NCBI GenBank assembly: GCA_023475345.1
Contig: JAMCWD010000001.1
Coordinates: forward strand, 248,001 to 312,000
DNA length: 64,000 nt
Source: Chloroflexota bacterium
GTDB taxonomy: Bacteria > Vulcanimicrobiota > JAMCWD01
Direction of reading: 5' to 3'
Positions 27,734-35,299 of this stretch are shown one piece after another; within the stretch, counting starts at the first letter, position 1; every line of letters starts with the position of its first letter. The translations under genes were made by a program, and so were the position numbers. The notes beneath the pieces were generated by a model, which was given only the letters and a program-made list of their open reading frames with translations, made no database searches and was not told where the DNA came from.

Positions 27734-29359
27734 TCACCCCCGGATGATATAACGGTCCAATTTCTCATCCCGGCTTAAAAATTCTTCAACCTTATCATCG
27801 TAACTCTTTATCGCAGGCTCAAGCTCCGACGCCAAATTTTCCTTCAGGGTGATGACCGACTTTTCCGCCGCGCCCAGTGTCTGCGTCTTGAAATGCCGGA
27901 CGCCCTCCGAAAGAAATTTTTCTTCGTGGATGGATATCAGGTGAGTCAGGGATCTGAACTGTTTTTGAAGCTCTGTAAAATCTTCTTCGGGCAGTTCCCT
28001 GGCAAGTCTCTCATAATTTATATAATGGACCCTGGGGATGATCTTGCGGAAATCCCGCGCCTGCTCTCTCAGCCTTTCCACTCGCTCATCCGCAACATGA
28101 TATGTCGGCAGCACATCGTACGGCAAGAGGCTGGTAGGCGTCGGGAAAAGCCTCCCTTCCCTCGACAGCCTGTCATGTATAGGCGTCCCGACAAATATCT
28201 GGAGGCTGTTGAACAGGTCGTCTATCTCGATAAGATCGCCGTCGGCTTCCAGCAGCGATGCGAACTCCAGGTTTTCCTCCACCTCGTCCAGCGTGGTGTA
28301 AGGGTCGAACATGATAAAGCCGGGATAACACTTGATTCCCAGGCCCTTCAATTTTTTGGCGGCTTCCCTGTTTGTTGTAGAATCCGACATCTTGCCGAAA
28401 GTCTGGAGCGCCCGGTCAACCCCGCTTTCAAACCCTACGAACACTGTGCCCATGCCGGATGCTTTGAGAAATGCGAAAAGGGCGTTGTCCACATCGGAGG
28501 CCCGGCACAAGATCGAATAACGGGCGGTGATGCCCCGCCTGAGGATCTCTTTTGCCACATCCATCGCCCTGGCATTGCCTTTCCTGCCGGTTCCGAGAAA
28601 ATTATCGTCGGGGAATGCAAATTTTTCGATCTTCCATTCGGCGGCCAGCTTTTCCATCTCGTCAACGACGCTCTTTGCGCTCCTCCCCCGCCAGTGAGAG
28701 CCGGGCGATTTTCCGTAAAACGAATGGATGCTGCAGAAAGTACACTTCCCGTAACACCCCCTGCTGGAACAGATCGAGCCGTAATCCTGCATCGTCATCA
28801 ACTGGGGAAGGGTGTCCCTGGCGGGAAACGGCAGCGCGTCAAGGTCCTCTATCAGCGGCCTGGGCGGGTTGGACTTGATATTGCCGTCGCGATCCCTGTA
28901 TGTGAGGTTCCCGATAGTATCCCAGGACGAAGGCTTGTCAAGCTTCTCTACAAGTTCCAGAAGGGTGAATTCCCCTTCTCCCCTGACAATGGAATCTATT
29001 TCCGGAAAATCTCTTAACAGGTCTTCCGGCAGGAACGTTGGGAGGTATCCCCCGAAAGTTATGTGGCCGTCAAAGCCGGATTTGCGCAGCCTTTGAACCA
29101 GGCTGACGGCAGATGTCATGAAGCCGTGCGTGGCCGAAAAGCCTATCAGGTCGGCAGGCACGGACGATATCAGCGGGAAAAATTGATCCGCGTCAAGCCC
29201 GTCCAGGTAAGCGTCCTTCACGGTAACTTCGTGTCCGTGCATACGCAAAAATGACGCGAGATACCCGAGGCCGAGATGCTCGAAAGGATAAGACGGGCGC
29301 CTGGGAAGATAGCGTGATTCATCAATCAAGAGCGGCGGATTGATAAGCAAAATTTTCAT
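27734..29359 (-). CDS. B12-binding radical SAM protein, candidate peptide methylase or maturase
   Basis: 541 residues from ATG at 29359. The frame is open to 29464, but the preferred ATG has GAGGTG before it, a clear promoter lies between the two, and MKILLINPPLLIDES is the conserved start of cobalamin-type rSAM proteins. Residues 1-175 form the B12-binding domain (THGFMTSAVSLVQRLR, GGYLPTFLPEDLL, SIVRGEGEFT). The cluster cysteines are C202, C206 and C209 in SRGCYGKCTFC. The C-terminal part (about 400-541) is helical with no SPASM cysteines. It heads the operon with the PqqD-like and rSAM/SPASM genes and is divergent from the 39-residue peptide. Reaction unknown; C-methylation is typical of this class. 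Confidence 0.87.
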   Translation of the reverse strand: MKILLINPPLLIDESRYLPRRPSYPFEHLGLGYLASFLRMHGHEVTVKDAYLDGLDADQFFPLISSVPADLIGFSATHGFMTSAVSLVQRLRKSGFDGHITFGGYLPTFLPEDLLRDFPEIDSIVRGEGEFTLLELVEKLDKPSSWDTIGNLTYRDRDGNIKSNPPRPLIEDLDALPFPARDTLPQLMTMQDYGSICSSRGCYGKCTFCSIHSFYGKSPGSHWRGRSAKSVVDEMEKLAAEWKIEKFAFPDDNFLGTGRKGNARAMDVAKEILRRGITARYSILCRASDVDNALFAFLKASGMGTVFVGFESGVDRALQTFGKMSDSTTNREAAKKLKGLGIKCYPGFIMFDPYTTLDEVEENLEFASLLEADGDLIEIDDLFNSLQIFVGTPIHDRLSREGRLFPTPTSLLPYDVLPTYHVADERVERLREQARDFRKIIPRVHYINYERLARELPEEDFTELQKQFRSLTHLISIHEEKFLSEGVRHFKTQTLGAAEKSVITLKENLASELEPAIKSYDDKVEEFLSRDEKLDRYIIRG

Positions 29360-29368
29360 TTTTTCACC

Positions 29369-29390
29369 TCGCCCGTCCAGTATCGGGCGA
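29369..29390 (-). promoter_or_regulatory. Seven-base-pair hairpin at the 5' end of the rSAM mRNA
   Basis: On the minus strand TCGCCCG (29384-29390) pairs perfectly with CGGGCGA (29369-29375) around an eight-base loop. It begins about where transcription should start and its 3' arm runs into the GAGGTG ribosome site, so folding would partly cover it. This could set expression or protect the mRNA end. Regulatory role is inferred. Confidence 0.45.
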
Positions 29391-29395
29391 AGAAA

Positions 29396-29425
29396 AGTAT
29401 AGCAAACTTGAAAGCGGCAGGTCAA
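29396..29425 (-). promoter_or_regulatory. Sigma70-type promoter for the rSAM/PqqD operon
   Basis: On the minus strand TTGACC (29420-29425), 18 bases, TATACT (29396-29401). The predicted start near 29389 leaves about 30 bases of leader before the ATG at 29359. This also rules against the upstream in-frame start at 29464. Confidence 0.65.
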
Positions 29426-29568
29426 ATCCCGCAGTGATTTATTTTTATAATTTCGCACCGTCATACCTCGAAGGCAGGTATCCAGTCCGGTAATGTGAGT
29501 TATAGCCCCAAACCTGCATTACAGCACAAATTCCCTTGAAGAGGTTGTCGATTAAGGAATGCTCACGC

Positions 29569-29611
29569 CATGAGCCGCATTGGGCCGGCCTATGACAATG
29601 CGTTACTCATG
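29569..29611. repeat. Two-step inverted repeat between the divergent promoters
   Basis: CATGAG (29569-29574) pairs with CTCATG (29606-29611) and, further in, GCATTG (29577-29582) pairs with CAATGC (29596-29601); a GGCCGGCC palindrome lies in the loop (29583-29590). It is the only strong dyad in 29426-29703, which otherwise shows no ORF I can support. It could be an operator or a structured RNA. Confidence 0.45.
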
Positions 29612-29703
29612 CCTGTATCGTGTCCTGTCCGGAATGAAGAAGTCCCCGGCAGGCTCGAACAATATTTTTTTTGCAGAAAAGAAATAAAAAACTTTCCAAA
29701 AAA

Positions 29704-29732
29704 TTGACTGTCTTGAAATTTTCTGTTATATT
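29704..29732 (+). promoter_or_regulatory. Strong sigma70-type promoter for the precursor peptide
   Basis: TTGACT (29704-29709), exactly 17 bases, TATATT (29727-29732), within an AT-rich stretch. Predicted start near 29739 gives a leader of about 50 bases to the peptide ATG. Nothing else on this strand lies before the terminators downstream, so the promoter appears dedicated to the peptide. Confidence 0.7.
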
Positions 29733-29790
29733 ATAAAAAGCACCGGTGGAGTGTAATACGGTGTAAAACTGCAGAAAGGGAGGTGAGTTG

Positions 29791-29910
29791 ATGGGTTACG
29801 AAAAACCAGTGGTGATGTCTTTTGAAGCTGAGAAGATGGAGAAAGAAGCAACCTTGGACAAAAAGGTTTCGAATCCTCCGCCTTCTGCCTGGAGTTGTGT
29901 GAGAGGCTGA
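29791..29910 (+). CDS. Candidate RiPP precursor peptide, 39 residues
   Basis: A short gene with a strong AAAGGGAGGTGA ribosome site seven bases or fewer before the ATG and its own promoter and terminator. The N terminus MGYEKPVVMSFEAEK carries a YxxPxV motif (Y3, P6, V8) like that of leaders bound by PqqD-type recognition domains, including lasso-peptide leaders. A charged stretch (residues 12-25, rich in E and K) follows, and the C-terminal end NPPPSAWSCVRG has the only W (W34) and only C (C36), which are plausible targets of rSAM chemistry. No signal peptide. It is divergent from the B12-type rSAM, PqqD-like and rSAM/SPASM genes. I do not recognise a described RiPP family for it. Core boundaries and modification are inferred. 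Confidence 0.75.
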   Translation: MGYEKPVVMSFEAEKMEKEATLDKKVSNPPPSAWSCVRG

Positions 29911-29944
29911 TCTAAAGGCAATCTCATACGGTAGATCAGGGTTA

Positions 29945-29990
29945 AGCCCGCCCGAGTCCTTCGCCGAGAGGAGGCGGAGGGCTTTTATTA
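29945..29990 (+). terminator. Rho-independent terminator after the precursor peptide
   Basis: CCTTCGCC (29958-29965) pairs with GGCGGAGG (29973-29980), one G-U pair, seven-base loop, followed by GCTTTTATTATT. It is 48 bases after the peptide stop and makes the peptide mRNA monocistronic. Confidence 0.7.
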
Positions 29991-29999
29991 TTCCAGGAA

Positions 30000-30054
30000 A
30001 AAGCGGGCGATGCTTTGATGGTAGCTTCAGGTGGGTCTTTGCCCGAGCGCAAAG
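30000..30054. other. Two further small hairpins in the gap after the peptide gene
   Basis: AAAGC (30000-30004) pairs with GCTTT (30012-30016) around GGGCGAT, and CTTTGC (30037-30042) pairs with GCAAAG (30049-30054) around a six-base loop. With the terminators on either side this makes four consecutive hairpins in about 130 bases. They may be part of a structured RNA or just terminator remnants. Confidence 0.3.
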
Positions 30055-30059
30055 GACTC

Positions 30060-30090
30060 AATCCCCCGGATCCGTCCGGGGGATTTTGAT
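30060..30090. terminator. Strong 11-base-pair terminator hairpin
   Basis: AATCCCCCGGA (30060-30070) pairs perfectly with TCCGGGGGATT (30075-30085) across a TCCG loop, followed by TTGATTT. It isolates the peptide gene from the SEC-C/nuclease gene downstream. Confidence 0.7.
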
Positions 30091-30147
30091 TTGGGGGGGA
30101 TAAATAAGGGACGGGGTTGTTTTTCATGTAGTAACTGCAATTACTTT

Positions 30148-30175
30148 TTGATAAAATGTAAATGATTGATAAAAT
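30148..30175 (+). promoter_or_regulatory. Promoter with a ten-base direct repeat before the SEC-C/nuclease gene
   Basis: TTGATA (30148-30153), 16 bases, TAAAAT (30170-30175). The same ten bases TTGATAAAAT occur at 30148-30157 and 30166-30175, 18 bases apart, so a repressor could bind on one face of the promoter. The gene's ATG is 60 bases downstream. Confidence 0.45.
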
Positions 30176-30234
30176 ACTTGTTTTTATCTAATAACACTCC
30201 CGTAAAAAATCAACCCCTTGAGGAATCCTAAAAA

Positions 30235-33200
30235 ATGAAGAAAAAAATCGGTCGGAACGAACTTTGCCCTTGTGGAAGCGGAAAAAAATATAAAAAGTGC
30301 TGTCTGAATAAAATTCTACAACCTTCACACCTGAAAAGTTTGGAGGCAGAATTTGCACAATATGATCAATTAGAGTTGATTGCTACTCTCGGCGGCCTTC
30401 AAGTCTATCCTGAAAATCATTCCCAAAATCTCAGGCTTGAAACTGCGTCGGGAATCGCGTGCTCAATCAAAAATAGCGGTACGAAGAAAGTAGAACTAGA
30501 GACACTGCAAGAAACCCTCAATAAGTTTCTCCCTTCGAGAGGTTCTATTGGGATGATGGAAGATCCGCTTGAAAACCTTTTTACAGAAAATATAATTTTC
30601 CATGGTGGAAACTATATTGTCTATCCCGGTATCGATGATAGCGGTAGCTTTATTTTAACAAATCTCTTCGATGCAATTTTTCAAATTGGAGAGGGACTGA
30701 TTCAAAATTTCAAAGACATTGTAGGCATATCCTCAATATCTATGCTTGCTTTAAGTAATGAGGTTGCCAGACGCTTGGGGCATTCGAGATATATGGACAG
30801 CCCGGAACGAAATATGGAAGATATTAAGGTTCCAGAACAAAACCAACTTCATAAATTTCGCGATGCTGTAATATTTACTAAGCAGGAAATAGATATATTG
30901 CTTTATCCACTTGGAGCTAATTATACTTGCCTGGAACCTTTCATTAACCAAATAGGTTTTACCTTTTCCGAAGAAGATCCTTGGAAAAACCCGCTGTTTA
31001 TAAGACCCCTGATTGAGATGGACGATAAAATAATTATGGCCAGACCCATTTCGGTCACAAGCGTGATTCGTCATTTCATCTGGGTAATCTCTGAAAAATA
31101 TCAAATGCGTAAAGTCCTTGCTTATAATTATAGACAGAGTTTGATGATCAGAATATATGAATATATGAAACGCTTCTCTCTTGCATTCATTGATATGAGA
31201 TTACCTCATTGTGAAAAGGAACTACCTATTGAAGAAGGTGTTTTTCAAATTGATTTTGACAAACTAGCCTATGTTCAACTTATTGCCGATGACGCAAGAA
31301 ATTATAATAGGAACGAACCATATGATATGTTAAAAATTGATGAAGTTTTTAAAGATATATTTAAAAGACAAGAATTTATAGCTAAATGGCTTATCGAAAA
31401 TAATCCTTGTAAATATTTGAAATTATTTGTAATTTTAGTTATAGGAAAAATCGGAAGAACTATTTTTTACCCCTCAAAAAAACTTAATGATACTCTCTTT
31501 CTAGAAATTTCAGCTGAAGATTTAGAAACAATAGCTCACCTTAGGGATTGTGATAATCTAACATTCTGGAAATATGCTAATTCACTGAAGAAACTAACTG
31601 AATCAACAAGTATAATAGCCACCTCATCATTAGATCTATTTGCGAACTATCTTGACCATCACCATTCTTTTTATTTAACAGAAGGAAAACAACCAAACCT
31701 AATTAATGTCATCCCAGGTTATGGGCGAAACTTGAAAATAAAAGCAGCACGGGTATGTGATATTCATGCCGCTCTTCAGATAATACCTAAAGGATATACA
31801 TCCGTGTTCAGATGGCACAAAGATGATTATATTCCTATTTATTTACCGGAAAGAGATGTAGGCAGAATACTGAAACTCCTGGTTGAAGGATATCATCAGC
31901 CAATATGGATAAGACCAAAAGATGATTTAGATAAGATCCCAACTGAATTACGTGAGATATATTTAGAATTCACGCAAATGCTTGCTTACTGGCTATGGCA
32001 ATTGACGCCCAGTCTTAAGCCGCATTTTGAACCTCTTGGAACAACTCCAATAAATATATTATTTGATCTTGAAAATTCTAACAAATGGATTGACATCAAT
32101 AATACACAAGTAATTGACTATGAAGTTCTAATTTTCGATAGTATTGTAAATAAACCCAATATAATAATAACTATTCCATACGCCATACAATCTTATCTAT
32201 ATAGCGCTGACAATGAGGGCGAGAGACTGTTAATAGATAAATTAATGGAACTATTCGGGGTTATGCTTGAAAAAGATAATTTGCCTAATAATTTAGGTGG
32301 AGTTGAACGAAAAAGTATCTTAGATCTTCATGCCCCACATGGCATGAAGAAGAAATTATTTTTAATAAATACTGATAAAGATATTGCATTAAATCCAAAA
32401 AATCTATCTCCTTTTAGAAAACTACAAGAACACAATATGCAAGAACAATTAGATGGATTGGTGAAGGAACTAGGAATGAAACTGCCTGATGAAGAAATTT
32501 TTGTTAATAAAGATGAGCGTACATGCCTTTGTAACAAAATCGTTGAAATTTACTTTAACAGATTAAAATCTCTCTTGTCCAAATTCAATTGGAAGCATAT
32601 CATAGAATATCTTATTGCTAGCAATGAAGCGATCTGGCATCACCAGACAACAACAAGTTTGACAATCCCAACCACAATCGAATGTTATTCAGATATAAAT
32701 TCATACGTTGAATTAACACAAAAAGATTATCGCGACATTGGACATGCCGCATTGGCAACTAGGACTCTTATTGAAATAATATCCGCAATTCCTCCCAGAG
32801 GAGATAAAATAATAAGTATTGATGAAATGGATGAATTATTGGCAGTTACAACTCAATTGTTAAATTGGGCCTTAATAAGTGAACATATTTATTTTAATAT
32901 ATATAGCCCTGAATTAATATTACTACCATCAGGAAGAATTGCAATCGACAATAGAAAAATTATGGATGAATCCTGGAATTCCTTTACATTATCAAAAGCA
33001 TTCGAGAAAGTAGTTTCGGCAGAAAAGCGATTCGAAAAACATTTTAAACACCAAAAAACCGAGGAAGAATTCATCTGGAATAAACAGGAATGTGAAGATG
33101 CGTTTTCTGCGGAATTTGGTTTAACAATGACACAGATAGGAGAATTTCATGGTTGTCTTTCTTCAATTGGATTTGAACAGAACGCCCTATCTCCTAATCT

Positions 33201-34029
33201 CCATTTATCGGCTCTGAAAAATAAATTAAAAGAACTTTTAAAATGGTCTGAAAATGATTTAAATTGTGCCATTGATTTGTTTTCGCTTAAACCCAGAGAA
33301 TATTATGATAAGGCTCCTGAAGGTTTCAATGTATCAAAAGATATATATCCATGGAGGTACAATCGTCAATTATCATATATGCGAAGACCGTTAATTATAG
33401 GGCCTGAACCTGTAGATGATTCTATTGTCTTCTGGGGACCTCGACATGTATCTAACGCGGGTATTTCCTTCACAGGTAATATATTAATGGGAAGATATGA
33501 GGCAAAATCTGAAAAATTAAAGACATTTATCGGAAAACTCAGAAACCAAGCTGGCAAGGAATTTTTAAATGAAACAAAAATTTGGTTTGAGGAAAATACA
33601 AACTGGCAAATAGAACCAGAAGTTCCTATCAAGCCAGGAAAGCCCTTAAGTTCGGAGAAAGATTTGGGGGACATAGATCTCCTTGCGATCGATATAACAA
33701 ATAAGAGAATCTTCTCAATTGAATGCAAAAACATAAATTACGCAAGGATTCCATCTGAAATTTCAAATGAAATGGAACGATTATTAAAAGGCAAAAATGG
33801 AGAGGATTCATGGGCCGACAAACATTTAAAAAGAGACAAATGGCTCAAAGATAATTTTAACATATTATCCAAGGTGTATGCTTTACCATCGAAACCTTTC
33901 CAGATATATTCTTTATTTGTGATGGCAGAAGAGATACCTTCGACTTATATTGGAAAAATGCCCCTCCCTTGTTTTTCTTTTAGTCAATTAAAGAGAGAGG
34001 GAGTAAATTTATTCTCTTTTTTTAAATAA
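30235..34029 (+). CDS. Large AT-rich protein with N-terminal SEC-C zinc motif and C-terminal PD-(D/E)xK nuclease-like domain
   Basis: 1264 residues. GRNELCPCGSGKKYKKCC (C11, C13, C22, C23) is a canonical SEC-C zinc motif. The long middle part (about 40-1080) is not recognised and shows no membrane segment. Near the C terminus, LGDIDLLAID (D1146, D1148) and FSIECKN (E1163, K1165) match the catalytic pattern of restriction-endonuclease-fold nucleases. The start ATG follows GAGG by 11 bases. The gene is visibly more AT-rich and richer in I, N and K codons than all neighbours, which suggests horizontal acquisition. It is alone, between a terminator and a convergent TPR gene. A single-protein defence nuclease is possible; DNA repair or an orphan effector are alternatives. 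Confidence 0.75.
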   Translation: MKKKIGRNELCPCGSGKKYKKCCLNKILQPSHLKSLEAEFAQYDQLELIATLGGLQVYPENHSQNLRLETASGIACSIKNSGTKKVELETLQETLNKFLPSRGSIGMMEDPLENLFTENIIFHGGNYIVYPGIDDSGSFILTNLFDAIFQIGEGLIQNFKDIVGISSISMLALSNEVARRLGHSRYMDSPERNMEDIKVPEQNQLHKFRDAVIFTKQEIDILLYPLGANYTCLEPFINQIGFTFSEEDPWKNPLFIRPLIEMDDKIIMARPISVTSVIRHFIWVISEKYQMRKVLAYNYRQSLMIRIYEYMKRFSLAFIDMRLPHCEKELPIEEGVFQIDFDKLAYVQLIADDARNYNRNEPYDMLKIDEVFKDIFKRQEFIAKWLIENNPCKYLKLFVILVIGKIGRTIFYPSKKLNDTLFLEISAEDLETIAHLRDCDNLTFWKYANSLKKLTESTSIIATSSLDLFANYLDHHHSFYLTEGKQPNLINVIPGYGRNLKIKAARVCDIHAALQIIPKGYTSVFRWHKDDYIPIYLPERDVGRILKLLVEGYHQPIWIRPKDDLDKIPTELREIYLEFTQMLAYWLWQLTPSLKPHFEPLGTTPINILFDLENSNKWIDINNTQVIDYEVLIFDSIVNKPNIIITIPYAIQSYLYSADNEGERLLIDKLMELFGVMLEKDNLPNNLGGVERKSILDLHAPHGMKKKLFLINTDKDIALNPKNLSPFRKLQEHNMQEQLDGLVKELGMKLPDEEIFVNKDERTCLCNKIVEIYFNRLKSLLSKFNWKHIIEYLIASNEAIWHHQTTTSLTIPTTIECYSDINSYVELTQKDYRDIGHAALATRTLIEIISAIPPRGDKIISIDEMDELLAVTTQLLNWALISEHIYFNIYSPELILLPSGRIAIDNRKIMDESWNSFTLSKAFEKVVSAEKRFEKHFKHQKTEEEFIWNKQECEDAFSAEFGLTMTQIGEFHGCLSSIGFEQNALSPNLHLSALKNKLKELLKWSENDLNCAIDLFSLKPREYYDKAPEGFNVSKDIYPWRYNRQLSYMRRPLIIGPEPVDDSIVFWGPRHVSNAGISFTGNILMGRYEAKSEKLKTFIGKLRNQAGKEFLNETKIWFEENTNWQIEPEVPIKPGKPLSSEKDLGDIDLLAIDITNKRIFSIECKNINYARIPSEISNEMERLLKGKNGEDSWADKHLKRDKWLKDNFNILSKVYALPSKPFQIYSLFVMAEEIPSTYIGKMPLPCFSFSQLKREGVNLFSFFK

Positions 34030-34039
34030 CTCCTCTCCC

Positions 34040-35299
34040 CTACTTCAGATCAAAAGTTCCTTCGTCGGTATTATTCTCGTCCTCGGTTATCTCTTCTTTC
34101 GGCGTCAGCTTCATTATTTCCTTAAACTCCGCTTTGTCCCGGACAAACTTAAACTCCGGGGCCGTTTCGGCTTTCTTCTTCGATCCGGAATTCCTGAGCG
34201 CAACTTGCCTCAAGTTAGCCAGCGTCTCCTTTTCATTCCCTTTAATGGCGCCGATCAATGCAAGCCTGTAAAATGCTATCACCGAATCGGGGTTTATTTT
34301 CAAATAAGTCTGATAAGCCGCCGCCGCGTCATCATAACGCTTCCCGGCAAAAAGAAGATCTGCAAGCCGGACATGGGCGCCCCTGTAGTTGTAGTCCATT
34401 TCGATTGTCTTGCGGTACAAATCTTCGGCGTCCTTTTTCCGCCCCATCTCGCGGTACATGTCGGCAAGCGCAACGCTTGTTTCGCCGTACCTGGGGTTCA
34501 TGCTTATCGTTTTTTTGTACATGGCCTCGGCTTCCTTGTACCGTTTCTGGACGCGGTAAACATCCGCCAGGCCGATATGGGAGTCTTCGTAAATCGGGTT
34601 CCTCTTCAGCGCCTCCTTGTACCATTTTTCGGCTTCGGTATAATTTTTCAGGATGAAGTTGAGGTTGCCGATCTCGTTATACGGGCTGAAATACGCCGGG
34701 TCTATCTCGATAGTCCTCTTGAACTGCTTCATCGCGTCGTCGTACTGGCCGAGCGCAACAAAGGTTTCCCCTATGTCGAGGACCGCGTCCTTGTTGTTGG
34801 GGTTGAGCTTTTCGGCCCGCCTGAAGAACTCCAGCCCTTCCGGGTATTTTTCCTGTTCATAGTTCAATTCGCCCAGCAATATGAGGGCATACTCCTGTCC
34901 GGGATCGATCTTCAAAGCCCTGTTCAGGTACTCTTCCGCTTTTTTGTACAACTTCCGTTCCACCAGAACATGGGCCATCCCTACAAGGGCCGGAACGGAG
35001 TTGGGATCAAGCTTCAAAGCCTCGCTGAGCTCGCTGATACAACGATCATACTGTCTGCCGTTATTGAAGTAGTATTCGTAAGCTGCTATATGTCGCGCCA
35101 CTTCCCGGCTCATGTCGGGGACGGGGCCTTTGCCTTCGGCGATCCTGTCGGCTTCAACGGGAGAAAGAGGCTTGTTTTCGGCGTCTTCGTCCTGTGTGAT
35201 AACAGGCGAAGGGCGCGCGGCGGTATTCGCCGGGTTATTACTTGAGCAGCCTCCAAAAAGTAATGCAAATAAGGCGATGAGGGCAAGAATACGGATCAA
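34040..35299 (-). CDS. TPR-repeat lipoprotein
   Basis: 419 residues. Signal peptide with lipobox LLFGGC (C18), then about eight TPR units between residues 70 and 350, each with the W/Y-x-x-G...A-x-x-x-Y/F...P pattern (for example PYNEIGNLNFILKNYTEAEK). The end APEFKFVRDKAEFKEIMK is the D-x-x-F-x-x-L-type closing motif also seen in neighbouring TPR proteins. It should sit on the periplasmic face of a membrane as a scaffold. Its start overlaps the stop of the previous TPR gene by four bases. Confidence 0.85.
   Translation of the reverse strand: MIRILALIALFALLFGGCSSNNPANTAARPSPVITQDEDAENKPLSPVEADRIAEGKGPVPDMSREVARHIAAYEYYFNNGRQYDRCISELSEALKLDPNSVPALVGMAHVLVERKLYKKAEEYLNRALKIDPGQEYALILLGELNYEQEKYPEGLEFFRRAEKLNPNNKDAVLDIGETFVALGQYDDAMKQFKRTIEIDPAYFSPYNEIGNLNFILKNYTEAEKWYKEALKRNPIYEDSHIGLADVYRVQKRYKEAEAMYKKTISMNPRYGETSVALADMYREMGRKKDAEDLYRKTIEMDYNYRGAHVRLADLLFAGKRYDDAAAAYQTYLKINPDSVIAFYRLALIGAIKGNEKETLANLRQVALRNSGSKKKAETAPEFKFVRDKAEFKEIMKLTPKEEITEDENNTDEGTFDLK

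Noticed and set aside
27893-29017. 374-residue plus-strand ORF
   Set aside because: Antisense to the B12-type rSAM gene, whose motifs are unmistakable; no independent support.
29426-29703. Cobalamin riboswitch for the B12-type enzymes
   Set aside because: I looked for a B12-box-like stretch and the multi-stem layout upstream of the rSAM operons; only a simple dyad is present, and most of it is outside the transcribed leader.
30018-30089. Second small peptide after the RiPP precursor (23 residues, starts MVASGGSLPERK)
   Set aside because: Overlaps the perfect terminator hairpin at 30060-30085 and lacks a ribosome site; composition follows the hairpins.
29942-30127. 61-residue minus-strand ORF rich in proline
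   Set aside because: It lies over two terminator hairpins whose C- and G-runs create the prolines, and it has no ribosome site.
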